64,000 bases of DNA from Streptosporangium sp. NBC_01495 (GTDB taxonomy: Bacteria; Actinomycetota; Actinomycetes; Streptosporangiales; Streptosporangiaceae), in contig NZ_CP109430.1 in the NCBI RefSeq assembly GCF_036250735.1, positions 2,604,001 through 2,668,000 of the forward strand. The letters run 5' to 3'. A program made the translations under genes and the position numbers. The notes beneath the pieces were generated by a model. That model did not search any database and had not been told where the DNA came from. It saw only the letters and a list, made by a program, of their open reading frames with translations. Below, one piece after another: positions 44,453 to 51,834 of the stretch. Each line of letters begins with the position of its first letter. Positions within the stretch are counted from its first letter, which is position 1.

Positions 44453-44536
44453 TTAACGGACGTCACAACAGATGGCACTGCGGACACGCAGAAGGTCGAC
44501 GTGGCGTCGCACGACGAGCAATGGGTCCGCTGGCAT
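44453..44536 (-). CDS. Leaderless Cys-Cys leader peptide of the sulfur operon
   Basis: The 27-codon ORF starts at an ATG 7 nt after a -10 box, so the message is probably leaderless. Its core RRHVDLLRVRSAICC is the conserved motif of actinobacterial leader peptides upstream of sulfur-assimilation genes, and tandem TGT TGT codons fall at residues 23-24, three residues before the end (DVR). Polycysteine leaderless ORFs of this sort act as cysteine-responsive attenuators in mycobacteria. When charged Cys-tRNA is scarce, ribosomes pause there and the fold of the downstream leader changes. A GTG at 44512 is the other possible start. Confidence 0.85.
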   Translation of the reverse strand: MPADPLLVVRRHVDLLRVRSAICCDVR

Positions 44537-44543
44537 GTCTACG

Positions 44544-44572
44544 ACGATACCTCGGGCTTCGTGGATGTCCAA
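44544..44572 (-). promoter_or_regulatory. Promoter of the sulfur operon
   Basis: TTGGAC (44572-44567), a 17-bp spacer and TATCGT (44549-44544) fit the housekeeping consensus. The A of the leader-peptide ATG at 44536 is at the expected start distance of 8 nt, which makes the message leaderless. Confidence 0.75.
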
Positions 44573-44654
44573 TGCCGGGTCCACCATCTGGACGCGGACG
44601 TGGTATCCGGGCCCGCGCCGGGACGCCGGAGAGGCCGGGGCGGCGGGATTTCGG

Positions 44655-44780
44655 TCAGCCCTGGCGGGGCCAGTCCAGTGCCGACTCCCGGGGCTCGGGG
44701 GCGGGCTGATGCTGGCAGTCGCACCACGAGCCTCCCCGGCACTTCTCGTGCCGCCGCTCCTTGCACTCCTCGCAAATCAT
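44655..44780 (-). CDS. 41-residue Cys-rich protein
   Basis: The product reads MICEECKERRHEKCRGGSWC, then DCQHQPAPEPRES and a short tail. Five cysteines and two histidines in the first 24 residues suggest one structural zinc site. I recall very similar short proteins across actinobacteria, none with a known function. Its stop is about 80 bp before the -35 box of the sulfur-operon promoter, on the same strand, so it might add read-through to that operon. The ribosome binding site is weak. Confidence 0.7.
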   Translation of the reverse strand: MICEECKERRHEKCRGGSWCDCQHQPAPEPRESALDWPRQG

Positions 44781-44852
44781 GGGTCCATTCTGCGCTGTTC
44801 CTTCTAGAATATTACTCGGTTACCCTTGTCTGGGCTGCGACAGGGAGGCGCC

Positions 44853-45644
44853 ATGAGCCTGATGGACGAGCTGCTGGCGGACCTGCGCGCCGAGACGGCC
44901 GAGTTCGACGCCATGATCGGAGGGCTCGGCCCGGACGAGTGGGAACTGTCCACCCCGGCCGAGGGCTGGGCGGTACGGGACCAGGTTGGCCACCTCGCCT
45001 GGTTCGACGACGCCGCCACCGTCTCCGCCGCCGACCCCGGGGCGTTCCGCGCCGCCCTGCCCGCGTTCCTCGCCCGCGGGGACTCCGCCGTGGACGAGCT
45101 CGCCGCCGCCTCGCGGGGGCTGACCGCCGCCCAGCTCCACGAGTGGTTCCGCGAGGCGAGGACCCGCGCCCTGGAGGCCTTCGCCCGGCTGGACGCCGGT
45201 GCCAGGCTGCCCTGGTACGGGCCGGAGATGTCGGCCGCGTCCTTCGTCACCGCGCGCCTGATGGAGACCTGGGCCCACGGGCAGGACGTGGCGGACGCGC
45301 TCGGCGTCGCGCGCGTGCCGACCGCCAGGCTCAGGCACGTGGCGACGCTCGGGGTGCGCGCCATGCCCTACGGCTTCGCGGTGCGCGGCCTGGAGCCGCC
45401 GTCGCGCCCGGTGCGGGTGGAGCTGACCATGCCCGGCGGGTCGCCGTGGGAGGCCGGACCCCCGGACGCCGCCGACGTGGTCCGCGGCACCATGCTCGAC
45501 TTCTGTCTCCTGGTGGTCCGGCGCCGCCACCTCGCCGACACGTCCCTGCTGGTGCGCGGCGAGACCGCCCGGACGTGGACCGCGATCGCCCAGGCCTTCG
45601 CCGGACCGCCGGGCAGGGAACGGGCTCCGCTCGGGCAGGGGTAG
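44853..45644 (+). CDS. TIGR03084/maleylpyruvate-isomerase-like DinB-fold protein
   Basis: A 263-residue protein with the DinB/mycothiol-dependent-isomerase fold at the N-terminus (LLADLRAETAEFDAMIGGL, TPAEGWAVRDQVGHLAWFDD) and METWAHGQDVADALGV, which carries a metal-binding His and matches the TIGR03084 family. The second half (MPYGFAVRGLEPPSRPVRVE) is its wHTH/beta tail domain. Relatives use mycothiol and a divalent metal. The substrate here is unknown. GGGAGG lies 5 nt before this ATG; a GTG nine codons upstream is less well placed. It is divergent from the small Cys-rich gene. Confidence 0.85.
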   Translation: MSLMDELLADLRAETAEFDAMIGGLGPDEWELSTPAEGWAVRDQVGHLAWFDDAATVSAADPGAFRAALPAFLARGDSAVDELAAASRGLTAAQLHEWFREARTRALEAFARLDAGARLPWYGPEMSAASFVTARLMETWAHGQDVADALGVARVPTARLRHVATLGVRAMPYGFAVRGLEPPSRPVRVELTMPGGSPWEAGPPDAADVVRGTMLDFCLLVVRRRHLADTSLLVRGETARTWTAIAQAFAGPPGRERAPLGQG

Positions 45645-45792
45645 GGGACCTGCCCCGCTCGGGCCGGAGACGGCCGGGCAGGGAACGGGTCCCGCTCGGG
45701 CCGGGGTAAGGGGTGGGCCCCGCTCGGGCCGGGGTCCGGATCAGGGGTGTTCCAGGGGGACGCCGGATGGAACCGGCCTTATCTGGCCTGAC

Positions 45793-46203
45793 ATGCTCGT
45801 AAATATGCGGACGCTGTTGAACGTCATCTGGCTGGTCTTCGCGGGAATCTGGCTGGCGATCGGCTATGTCCTCGCGGGAATCGTGTGCTGTGTCCTGATC
45901 ATCACGATCCCGTTCGGCATCGCGTCGTTCCGGATCGCCGCCTACGCGCTGTGGCCCTTCGGACGGACGGTGGTGCGCGACCCCGAGGCGGGCGCGCTGT
46001 CGACCATCGGCAACATGATCTGGTTCGTCGTGGCCGGGATCTGGCTGGCGATCGGGCACCTGCTGACCTCGATTCCGCTCTTCCTGTCGATCATCGGCAT
46101 CCCGCTGGGCCTGGCCAACCTCAAGCTGATCCCGATCTCCCTGCTGCCGCTGGGCGCGCGCATCGTCGACGCCGATGACGCCGAGGCGTTCTACCGCAGG
46201 TAG
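45793..46203 (+). CDS. YccF-domain inner-membrane protein
   Basis: The 136-residue protein has two copies of the YccF domain: LLNVIWLVFAGIWLAIGYVL, ITIPFGIASFRIAAYALWPF and the repeat TIGNMIWFVVAGIWLAIGHL, IGIPLGLANLKLIPISLLPL. Four hydrophobic segments place it in the membrane. Function is unknown. The ATG at 45805 (MRTLLNV) matches the usual start of the family equally well. The preceding 145 bp contain CGCTCGGGCCGGGG-like direct repeats and no gene. Confidence 0.88.
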   Translation: MLVNMRTLLNVIWLVFAGIWLAIGYVLAGIVCCVLIITIPFGIASFRIAAYALWPFGRTVVRDPEAGALSTIGNMIWFVVAGIWLAIGHLLTSIPLFLSIIGIPLGLANLKLIPISLLPLGARIVDADDAEAFYRR

Positions 46204-46296
46204 GTTTTGCCGCAGGTGGTCCGGGTAGCTGGGCGAGATTCGATCGTTGCCCGCCCGACTCGTGATCAAGCGCGGCTAGGAATACCGTTGTGTGGC

Positions 46297-47310
46297 ATGA
46301 CGTCCACTGATGCTCCGGCCCATCGGCCCGGGCCCGAGCGGCGCCCTCCGCGCGGGCCCGGGGTGCGGTTGCGCGCCGGTCTCTCGTGGATCCGCGATAC
46401 GGACGTCTGGGCCAGGCTGCGGGCGCTGCTCTCGTGGATCCGCGGCACCGACGCGTGGACCCTGATCGTCGCCACCACGAACGCGGGCGTCACCTACCGC
46501 GTCACCGGCCTGGCGGGCGAGGCGGCCTTCTTCGCGCTGCTGTCGCTGCCGCCGTTCATGCTCGGCCTGATCGGCGTGCTCGGCCAGCTGACCTGGGTGT
46601 TCGGCCCCGAGACGGTCAAGAACGTCAGCGTCTGGATCGACCAGCAGGCTCACCTGCTGTTCACCGACAGCGCCGTGGACACCGTAGTCACCCCCCTTCT
46701 CCAGGACGTGCTGAAGCCCGAGAACCAGGTCTCGCTGATCTCCCTGGGCTTCCTGCTCGCGCTCTGGTCGGGCTCGCGGGCGCTGTTCGTCTACGTCGAC
46801 CTGATCTCGGTCTCCTACGGCCTCGGCGAGGAGCGCGGCATCATCCGCACCCGCCTGATGTCCTTCGGGTTCTATCTCGCGGGCCTGCTGATCGGGCTGG
46901 TGGTGATGCCGGTGCTCGTCCTCGGTCCGGGCGCGCTGCGCGGGGCCCTGCCGGCCGACTACACCGTGCTGGTCGACATCCTCTACTGGCCGGTGGTGAT
47001 CATCGGTTCGGTGATCTTCCTCACCCTGCTCTACCACGTGAGCGTGCCCGTACGCACGCGCTGGTGGCGCGAGCTGCCGGGGGCGTTGCTCGCGCTCGTC
47101 ATCTGGATCGTCTGCGCCGCCGTGCTGCGCGCGGTCCTCGCCGCCTGGTTCTCGCCGGTCTCCATCTACGGCTCGCTCGCCGCGCCCATCGCCGTGCTGC
47201 TGTGGCTCTACATCACCGCGCTGGCCGTGCTCATCGGCGCCACGCTCAACGCCGAGGTCGACCGGCTCTGGCCTGTCGAGGGCGCAGGTCGCGCCGGGCG
47301 CGCGGCTTAG
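46297..47310 (+). CDS. YihY/BrkB-family membrane protein
   Basis: This 337-residue protein has a Pro/Arg-rich cytoplasmic start and about six transmembrane helices, beginning at TYRVTGLAGEAAFFALLSLP, where the AAFFALLSLPP element marks the YihY/virulence-factor BrkB family. Later helices are LISLGFLLALWSGSRALFVY, LAGLLIGLVVMPVLVLGPGA, LVIWIVCAAVLRAVLAAWFS and IAVLLWLYITALAVLIGATL. BrkB was first thought to be a nuclease (rbn), a claim since withdrawn. The real function is unknown. The ATG with AGGAA 14 nt upstream was chosen. It ends 17 bp before the glyA riboswitch. Confidence 0.88.
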   Translation: MTSTDAPAHRPGPERRPPRGPGVRLRAGLSWIRDTDVWARLRALLSWIRGTDAWTLIVATTNAGVTYRVTGLAGEAAFFALLSLPPFMLGLIGVLGQLTWVFGPETVKNVSVWIDQQAHLLFTDSAVDTVVTPLLQDVLKPENQVSLISLGFLLALWSGSRALFVYVDLISVSYGLGEERGIIRTRLMSFGFYLAGLLIGLVVMPVLVLGPGALRGALPADYTVLVDILYWPVVIIGSVIFLTLLYHVSVPVRTRWWRELPGALLALVIWIVCAAVLRAVLAAWFSPVSIYGSLAAPIAVLLWLYITALAVLIGATLNAEVDRLWPVEGAGRAGRAA

Positions 47311-47326
47311 TCCGCTATCGTCTAAG

Positions 47327-47398
47327 CCGCGACTGGCGCATAAGGTGGGAGAGACCACCGGGGAGCGGAAGGGCGAGAAGGCCGAGCGCCTGGGTCTT
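47327..47398 (+). promoter_or_regulatory. ZTP (pfl) riboswitch upstream of glyA
   Basis: The three conserved blocks of the pfl motif are present in order: CGCGACTGGCG, then AGGTGGGAGAGACCACCGGG with GAGCG after it, and GCGCCTGGGTC. This aptamer binds ZTP/ZMP, which builds up when 10-formyl-tetrahydrofolate is low, and switches on one-carbon genes such as glyA. GCGCCT (47386-47391) is complementary to AGGCGC (47429-47434) directly before the glyA ATG, so control is probably at translation initiation. Confidence 0.9.
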
Positions 47399-47434
47399 CG
47401 CGCGATGTCGACGATGACAGGGGAGTGAAGGCGC

Positions 47435-48691
47435 ATGAGCGCTCTTTCCAGCGTGGATCCGCAGATCGCCGAGCTCGTCAAAGCCGAGGAGCGGCGGCAG
47501 TCCGACACCGTCAAGCTGATCGCCTCGGAGAACTACGTCTCCAAGGCCGTCCTCGAGGCCACCGGCAGCGTCCTGACCAACAAGTATTCCGAGGGCTACG
47601 CCGGCAAGCGTTACTACGAGGGCCAGCAGATCATCGACCAGGTCGAGACCCTCGCCATCGACAGGGCCAAGGCCCTGTTCGGCGTGAACCACGCCAACGT
47701 GCAGCCCTACTCGGGCTCACCCGCCAACCTCGCCATCTACCTGGCCTTCCTGAAGCCGGGCGAGACGGTCATGGGCATGGGCCTGCCGTTCGGCGGCCAC
47801 CTGACCCACGGCTGGTCGGTCTCGGCCACCGGCAAGTGGTTCAACCCGGTCCGCTACGGCGTGCGGCAGGACACCGGCCGCGTCGACATGGACGAGGTGC
47901 GCGAGATCGCCCTCCGCGAGCGCCCCAAGCTGATCTTCTGCGGTGGCACCGCGGTCCCGCGGACGATCGACTTCCCGGCCTTCGCCGAGATCGCCCGCGA
48001 GGTCGGGGCCGTGCTCGCCGCCGACATCGCGCACATCGCGGGCCTGGTGGCCGGTGGCGCCCATCCGTCGCCGGTCGGCCACGCGGACGTCATCTCCACC
48101 ACCACCCACAAGACCCTGCGCGGTCCTCGGGGCGCCATGCTCATGGCCACCTCCGACGAGCACGCCACCGCCCTCAACAAGGCCGTCTTCCCCGGCCTGC
48201 AGGGCGGGCCGCACAACCACACCACCGCGGCCATCGCGGTGGCGCTCAAGGAGGCGTCGACCGACGAGTTCAGGGACTACGCCCGACAGGTCGTCCTGAA
48301 CGCGCAGGCGCTGGCCGAGGAGCTGCTGGGCAGGGGCTTCGACCTGGTCTCCGGCGGCACCGACAACCACCTCATCCTGTTCGACCTGACCCCCAAGGGC
48401 ATCGGTGGCAAGCCCGCCGCCCAGGCCCTCGACAGGGCCGGGCTGGAGACCAACTACAACAGCGTGCCCTTCGACACGCGCAAGCCGTTCGACCCCTCGG
48501 GCATCCGCATCGGCACCGCGGGCGTGACCAGCCGGGGCATGGGGGTCGCCGAGATGCGGCAGATCGGCGCCTGGATCGACCAGGTCGTCACCGCCCTGGC
48601 CAAGGACGAGGACGAGGCCAAGCACGTCATCACCCGCGTCCACGGCGAGGTCAGGGAGCTCACCTCCCACTTCCCGGCGCCCGGTCTGTGA
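47435..48691 (+). CDS. glyA: Serine hydroxymethyltransferase
   Basis: A PLP enzyme of 418 residues that converts serine and tetrahydrofolate to glycine and 5,10-methylene-THF. The signatures are ENYVSKAVLEATGSVLTNKY near residue 32 and DVISTTTHKTLRGPRGAMLM near residue 218 with the PLP lysine (TTTHKT). The C-terminal RIGTAGVTSRGMG is typical. GAAGG lies before the ATG and overlaps a segment that can pair with the ZTP riboswitch. It is monocistronic, with a terminator about 130 bp downstream. Confidence 0.97.
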   Translation: MSALSSVDPQIAELVKAEERRQSDTVKLIASENYVSKAVLEATGSVLTNKYSEGYAGKRYYEGQQIIDQVETLAIDRAKALFGVNHANVQPYSGSPANLAIYLAFLKPGETVMGMGLPFGGHLTHGWSVSATGKWFNPVRYGVRQDTGRVDMDEVREIALRERPKLIFCGGTAVPRTIDFPAFAEIAREVGAVLAADIAHIAGLVAGGAHPSPVGHADVISTTTHKTLRGPRGAMLMATSDEHATALNKAVFPGLQGGPHNHTTAAIAVALKEASTDEFRDYARQVVLNAQALAEELLGRGFDLVSGGTDNHLILFDLTPKGIGGKPAAQALDRAGLETNYNSVPFDTRKPFDPSGIRIGTAGVTSRGMGVAEMRQIGAWIDQVVTALAKDEDEAKHVITRVHGEVRELTSHFPAPGL

Positions 48692-48821
48692 CCGTGCCCC
48701 TCGAGATTTGGCCGCCGTCCGGGTGATCTCCTCGGGTTCGCGGCGCGCCGGTCCGCGAGGTCTCCGGGGCGCCGCGACACGCTGATCGGCGACCGATCGA
48801 CCACGTACAGGGCAGGACGAG

Positions 48822-48851
48822 ACGCCCGGCCGGGACACCCCGGCCGGGCGT
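48822..48851 (+). terminator. 12-bp hairpin after glyA
   Basis: ACGCCCGGCCGG (48822-48833) and its complement (48840-48851) flank a 6-nt loop and are followed by TCTCGT. It is the likely glyA terminator. Between it and 49068 nothing coding is seen; TAAAGT near 49005 could be the -10 of the rsgA leader. Confidence 0.75.
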
Positions 48852-49068
48852 TCTCGTGCCGCGCGGGAGATTCACCTCGGAACCGGGACCTCCCGCGCGG
48901 ACCGGGGGCGCCGGGCGGCGGCGGCGCCCGGGGCCGGCTGGAATCCCCGGCTTCGGCCGTGGGAAACACCGTAAATGTGTTTGCGCCGGACGGGAGACGG
49001 TGCGCTAAAGTCCTCCCCAAGACGCCGTTCGAGAGACGTGCGGCCACGAGGTGACAGGAGGTGGGGGC

Positions 49069-49122
49069 ATGCGGGTTGTTCTGGTGAGCCTGCCGTCCGT
49101 CAACCTCCGGGTGCCCGCCTAG
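49069..49122 (+). CDS. 17-residue leader peptide upstream of rsgA
   Basis: A strong ribosome binding site (AGGAGGTGGGGGC) precedes an ATG for MRVVLVSLPSVNLRVPA, whose stop codon lies in the loop of the following hairpin. The last codons overlap the left arm of that hairpin, so a ribosome that finishes this ORF must open it. I do not know the peptide from any described leader family. It is too short to be an enzyme, and its position argues for a regulatory role. Confidence 0.6.
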   Translation: MRVVLVSLPSVNLRVPA

Positions 49123-49161
49123 CCGATTCGCGACAGGGCACCCGGCCTTCCACAAGGGTGC
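49107..49161 (+). promoter_or_regulatory. Mutually exclusive hairpins controlling the rsgA ribosome binding site
   Basis: CCGGGTGCCC (49107-49116) pairs perfectly with GGGCACCCGG (49136-49145). Part of that right arm, GCACCC (49138-49143), can instead pair with GGGTGC (49156-49161), which contains the rsgA ribosome binding site AAGGGTG. Only one of the two can form. No T-run follows, so this looks like translational rather than termination control. Confidence 0.55.
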
Positions 49162-49166
49162 TTACG

Positions 49167-50285
49167 TTGTCTTCGCCAATCGTCTCCTCTTCATCTGTTC
49201 TCACCGCGCTCGGCTGGAACGACTCCCTCGCCGCCGAGCTCCCCGCGGGCCTGATACCCGCCCGCGTGTCCCGCGTCGACCGCGGTGCCGCCGAGGTGCT
49301 GACGGCCTCCGGTCATCTCCGGGCCGGCTACGCCGCCAGGGTGCGGCGCGCCGCCGCCGCCGACCCCGTGGACCTGCCCTGCGTCGGTGACTGGGCCGGG
49401 CTCCGCCGCCTGGCCGAGGGCCGCTTCGAGCTGGAGGCGCTCCTGCCCCGGCGCACCGCGTTCGTACGCGGCGGCGTCGGCAGGGTCTCCAGGGGCGGGC
49501 TCTCCGGCGACTCCCAGGGCCAGGTGCTCGCCGCCAACGTCGACGTCGTCTTCGTCGCCGAACCCGCCCTGCACGCCACCGACACCGCCGACCTGGGCAG
49601 GATCGAGCGGCTGCTCGCGCTCGCCTGGGAGAGCGGGGGCCGTCCCGTGGTGCTCGTCACCAAGTCCGACCTGATCGGCGAGAGCCTCGGCTTCCTGATG
49701 GACGAGGTCGCCTCGGCGGCACCGGGGGTGGACGTGCACCCGGTCTGCTCCGTCACGGGCGAGGGCGTCGACATCGTCCGCGGCTACCTCGAGGGCACGC
49801 GCACCGCGGTGGTGCTCGGCGCCTCGGGCGCGGGCAAGTCGACGCTCGTCAACGCCCTGGCGGGGGAGGGGGTCATGGAGACCCAGCAGGTCAGGGCCGG
49901 TGACGGCCGGGGCCGTCACACCACCGTGCACCGTGAGCTCATCCCGCTCCCGGGGGGCGGGCTCATCATCGACACGCCCGGTATCCGCCGCGTCGGCCTG
50001 TACGACATGGGCGAGGGCGTGGACATGGTCTTCTCGGACCTGGAGGAGCTCGCCGCGCGGTGCCGGTTCGGCGACTGCCGCCACGACAGCGAGCCGGGCT
50101 GCGCGGTGATCGCCGCGATCGAGGACGGCACACTTCCGGAGCGGCGGCTGGAAAGCTGGAACAAGCTCCAGAGGGAGGCTGCGTGGATGGCGTCCAGGAG
50201 TGACGCGCGGCTCCGCAAGGAGCTTCAGGGCAAGTGGAAGAGCATCACCAAGGAGATGCGGAAGCCGGGCCGCAGCAGGCCCTGA
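49167..50285 (+). CDS. rsgA: Ribosome small-subunit-dependent GTPase A
   Basis: RsgA is a circularly permuted GTPase that checks late maturation of the 30S subunit. In this 372-residue protein an OB-like N-terminal part (RVSRVDRGAAEVLTASGHLR) precedes the G domain, whose motifs come in the permuted order G4 (LVTKSDLIGE), G1 (VLGASGAGKSTLVNALAG) and G3 (IDTPGIRRVGL). The C-terminal zinc element is CRFGDCRHDSEPGC. The start is a TTG with AAGGGTG 7 nt before it; a GTG nine bases upstream would sit on top of that ribosome binding site. A short leader ORF and competing hairpins precede it. Confidence 0.93.
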   Translation: MSSPIVSSSSVLTALGWNDSLAAELPAGLIPARVSRVDRGAAEVLTASGHLRAGYAARVRRAAAADPVDLPCVGDWAGLRRLAEGRFELEALLPRRTAFVRGGVGRVSRGGLSGDSQGQVLAANVDVVFVAEPALHATDTADLGRIERLLALAWESGGRPVVLVTKSDLIGESLGFLMDEVASAAPGVDVHPVCSVTGEGVDIVRGYLEGTRTAVVLGASGAGKSTLVNALAGEGVMETQQVRAGDGRGRHTTVHRELIPLPGGGLIIDTPGIRRVGLYDMGEGVDMVFSDLEELAARCRFGDCRHDSEPGCAVIAAIEDGTLPERRLESWNKLQREAAWMASRSDARLRKELQGKWKSITKEMRKPGRSRP

Positions 50286-50352
50286 CCCGTGGGGGAAACC
50301 CGCCGTGCGGTCGCCCGTCCCGGGGGCCGCACGAGCGGGGCCCGACACGACG

Positions 50353-50389
50353 ACGTGTGATCTCGCAGGGGGTTCGCGAGATCACACGT
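50353..50389. terminator. 14-bp bidirectional hairpin between rsgA and whiB
   Basis: ACGTGTGATCTCGC (50353-50366) pairs fully with 50376-50389 around a 9-nt loop. It lies between two converging genes, 68 bp from the rsgA stop and 28 bp from the whiB stop. Confidence 0.85.
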
Positions 50390-50416
50390 GCGGGGGAAGC
50401 CGGGTGGAGGTACTGC

Positions 50417-50731
50417 TCAGGCGACGGCACTGATGCCGGCGCTGGCGGCGCGGCGCATACGACGGCGACGCTCGGAGGCGCGCTCGTCCTCGTTCAGACC
50501 GCCCCAGGTGCCGTACTTCTCCGGACGGGACAGCGCGTAGTCCAGGCACTCGGCGCGAACGGGGCACTGGGCACAGATCGCCTTGGCCTTACGCTCGCGG
50601 ATGTCACGCTCGGGCTGACGCTCGCCGTCGGGACCGAAGAAGAGCACGAGGTCCTCGCCCCGGCACGCGGCGTCATCCTGCCAGCCCCAGCTGGGCCGAG
50701 GCCGGGCGGTCTGCCGACGTACCTGAGACAT
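50417..50731 (-). CDS. WhiB-family iron-sulfur transcriptional regulator
   Basis: A 104-residue Wbl protein with the four cluster cysteines (WQDDAACRGEDLVLFF, AICAQCPVRAECLDYAL), the GTWGGLNEDER turn and a basic C-terminal DNA-binding tail (ASERRRRMRRAASA). WhiB proteins carry an oxygen- and NO-sensitive [4Fe-4S] cluster and work with the principal sigma factor. The loop FFGPDGERQPERDIRERKAK is longer than in WhiB1, and I do not assign a numbered orthologue. The ATG follows AAGGTGG. Monocistronic. Confidence 0.94.
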   Translation of the reverse strand: MSQVRRQTARPRPSWGWQDDAACRGEDLVLFFGPDGERQPERDIRERKAKAICAQCPVRAECLDYALSRPEKYGTWGGLNEDERASERRRRMRRAASAGISAVA

Positions 50732-50835
50732 GAGAAAACCACCTTATAGTGAGAGGTATTTCTGGTTGATGCCGCATTGGACGCTTGTGACGTCCCTGGG
50801 TCCAACGCCTGGATTGGCCGTGATGTTCCCTCAGG

Positions 50836-51783
50836 TCAGGTCAGCGCGGACGTGGCATACCGCACAGGGGTTACCCTGTCCAGCGTGACCAGCCGGTAGG
50901 TAGTGATCGTATCGGCGCAAGCCGTACCGCATGGCGTTGTCAGCGTCATGGGTTCAACCACTACCCGAAAACGAGCGCCACTACCGCGCACAAATGCCTC
51001 GGTGACGGCGCCGTCCAACCTGGAGGATTCCACGGCCACTCCGCCAACCGAGAGATCACCCGTATGAATGCGGATGAAATGCTCGGCGGCCTGCAGTGGC
51101 TCAGGGATGCCTGCGCGTCCCCGGAAACGGTCGAGGATGACCTCGCCGGACCGGTACGCGTTGGCTGCCGCGATCGCAGCAGCCTGAGACATGCTGCCGT
51201 AGTAAAGCCCGTGTGGCAAGCACACGAGGTTGGCGGCGTATCGATCGCCGCCAACATGTGATGTTTCCCATACTGTGTCCGGCAATGTTTTTGCCAAGGA
51301 CCGAGCTAGGGGTAGTCCAATGCGGGCGCAGCACGCGTTGCGCTTGGCATGCGTGCAGACCAGAAAAACCGGCTCACTCACAAGTATGCAGGACTCCGGG
51401 ACCACTCCGGCCACCACGCTGTCAAGGTTAAGATCGTCTGGACCTGCGATGACGCCTTCGGCGATCCATGGTTCGGCTGCCCCGGAGTCGGCGACCATGA
51501 CGTGAATGCCGGTTTCCACGAGGTTTCTGCGCCCTGGTCGGCGGATCAGCTGGGGGCGGATGCCGAGCCGCGTGGCCCGTTTGATAAGGGTGTGCACATC
51601 CGCGGGAAGGCTGCAGTCCTCCAGATGGGAGGCCCAGGGGCCGGGGTGCTCGATGAGTAGCCAGAAACGGGCTCCGACGGTCGCGCTGGCGTGGACCGGC
51701 AGTTCGCCGGTGTGACAGCCCGGCGGGTGCGTGCACCCTTTACCCGCCATATCCGCCCTGCCCACGACGCTCCCCGTGCTCAC
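50836..51783 (-). CDS. Sucrase/ferredoxin-like family protein, iron-regulated
   Basis: The 315-residue protein belongs to the sucrase/ferredoxin-like group with a thioredoxin-like ferredoxin C-terminal part. Conserved pieces are ARFWLLIEHPGPWASHLEDC, FLVCTHAKRNACCARIGLPL and ETSHVGGDRYAANLVCLPHG. The cysteines in THAKRNACCARIG probably help hold a 2Fe-2S cluster. The GTG start follows AAGGAG with a 6-nt gap. An IdeR/DtxR box lies 20 bp upstream, so it should be repressed in iron-replete cells, which fits a role in ferric-siderophore reduction or iron release (inference). The GC content is lower than that of the neighbouring genes. Confidence 0.85.
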   Translation of the reverse strand: MSTGSVVGRADMAGKGCTHPPGCHTGELPVHASATVGARFWLLIEHPGPWASHLEDCSLPADVHTLIKRATRLGIRPQLIRRPGRRNLVETGIHVMVADSGAAEPWIAEGVIAGPDDLNLDSVVAGVVPESCILVSEPVFLVCTHAKRNACCARIGLPLARSLAKTLPDTVWETSHVGGDRYAANLVCLPHGLYYGSMSQAAAIAAANAYRSGEVILDRFRGRAGIPEPLQAAEHFIRIHTGDLSVGGVAVESSRLDGAVTEAFVRGSGARFRVVVEPMTLTTPCGTACADTITTYRLVTLDRVTPVRYATSALT

Positions 51784-51802
51784 GCTCTCTCCTTGCTCGA
51801 AC

Positions 51803-51821
51803 TTAGGTAAGACTAACCTAA
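51803..51821. promoter_or_regulatory. IdeR/DtxR iron box
   Basis: TTAGGTAAGACTAACCTAA matches the 19-bp IdeR consensus TTAGGTTAGGCTAACCTAA at 17 positions and is centred about 30 bp before the sucrase/ferredoxin-like start codon. Iron-loaded IdeR is expected to block this promoter. Confidence 0.88.
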
Positions 51822-51834
51822 CAGGAGGATCGAG

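Noticed and set aside
48660-49155. Minus-strand ORF between glyA and rsgA
   Set aside because: Arg/Pro/Gly-rich, crosses the glyA terminator and lacks a ribosome binding site.
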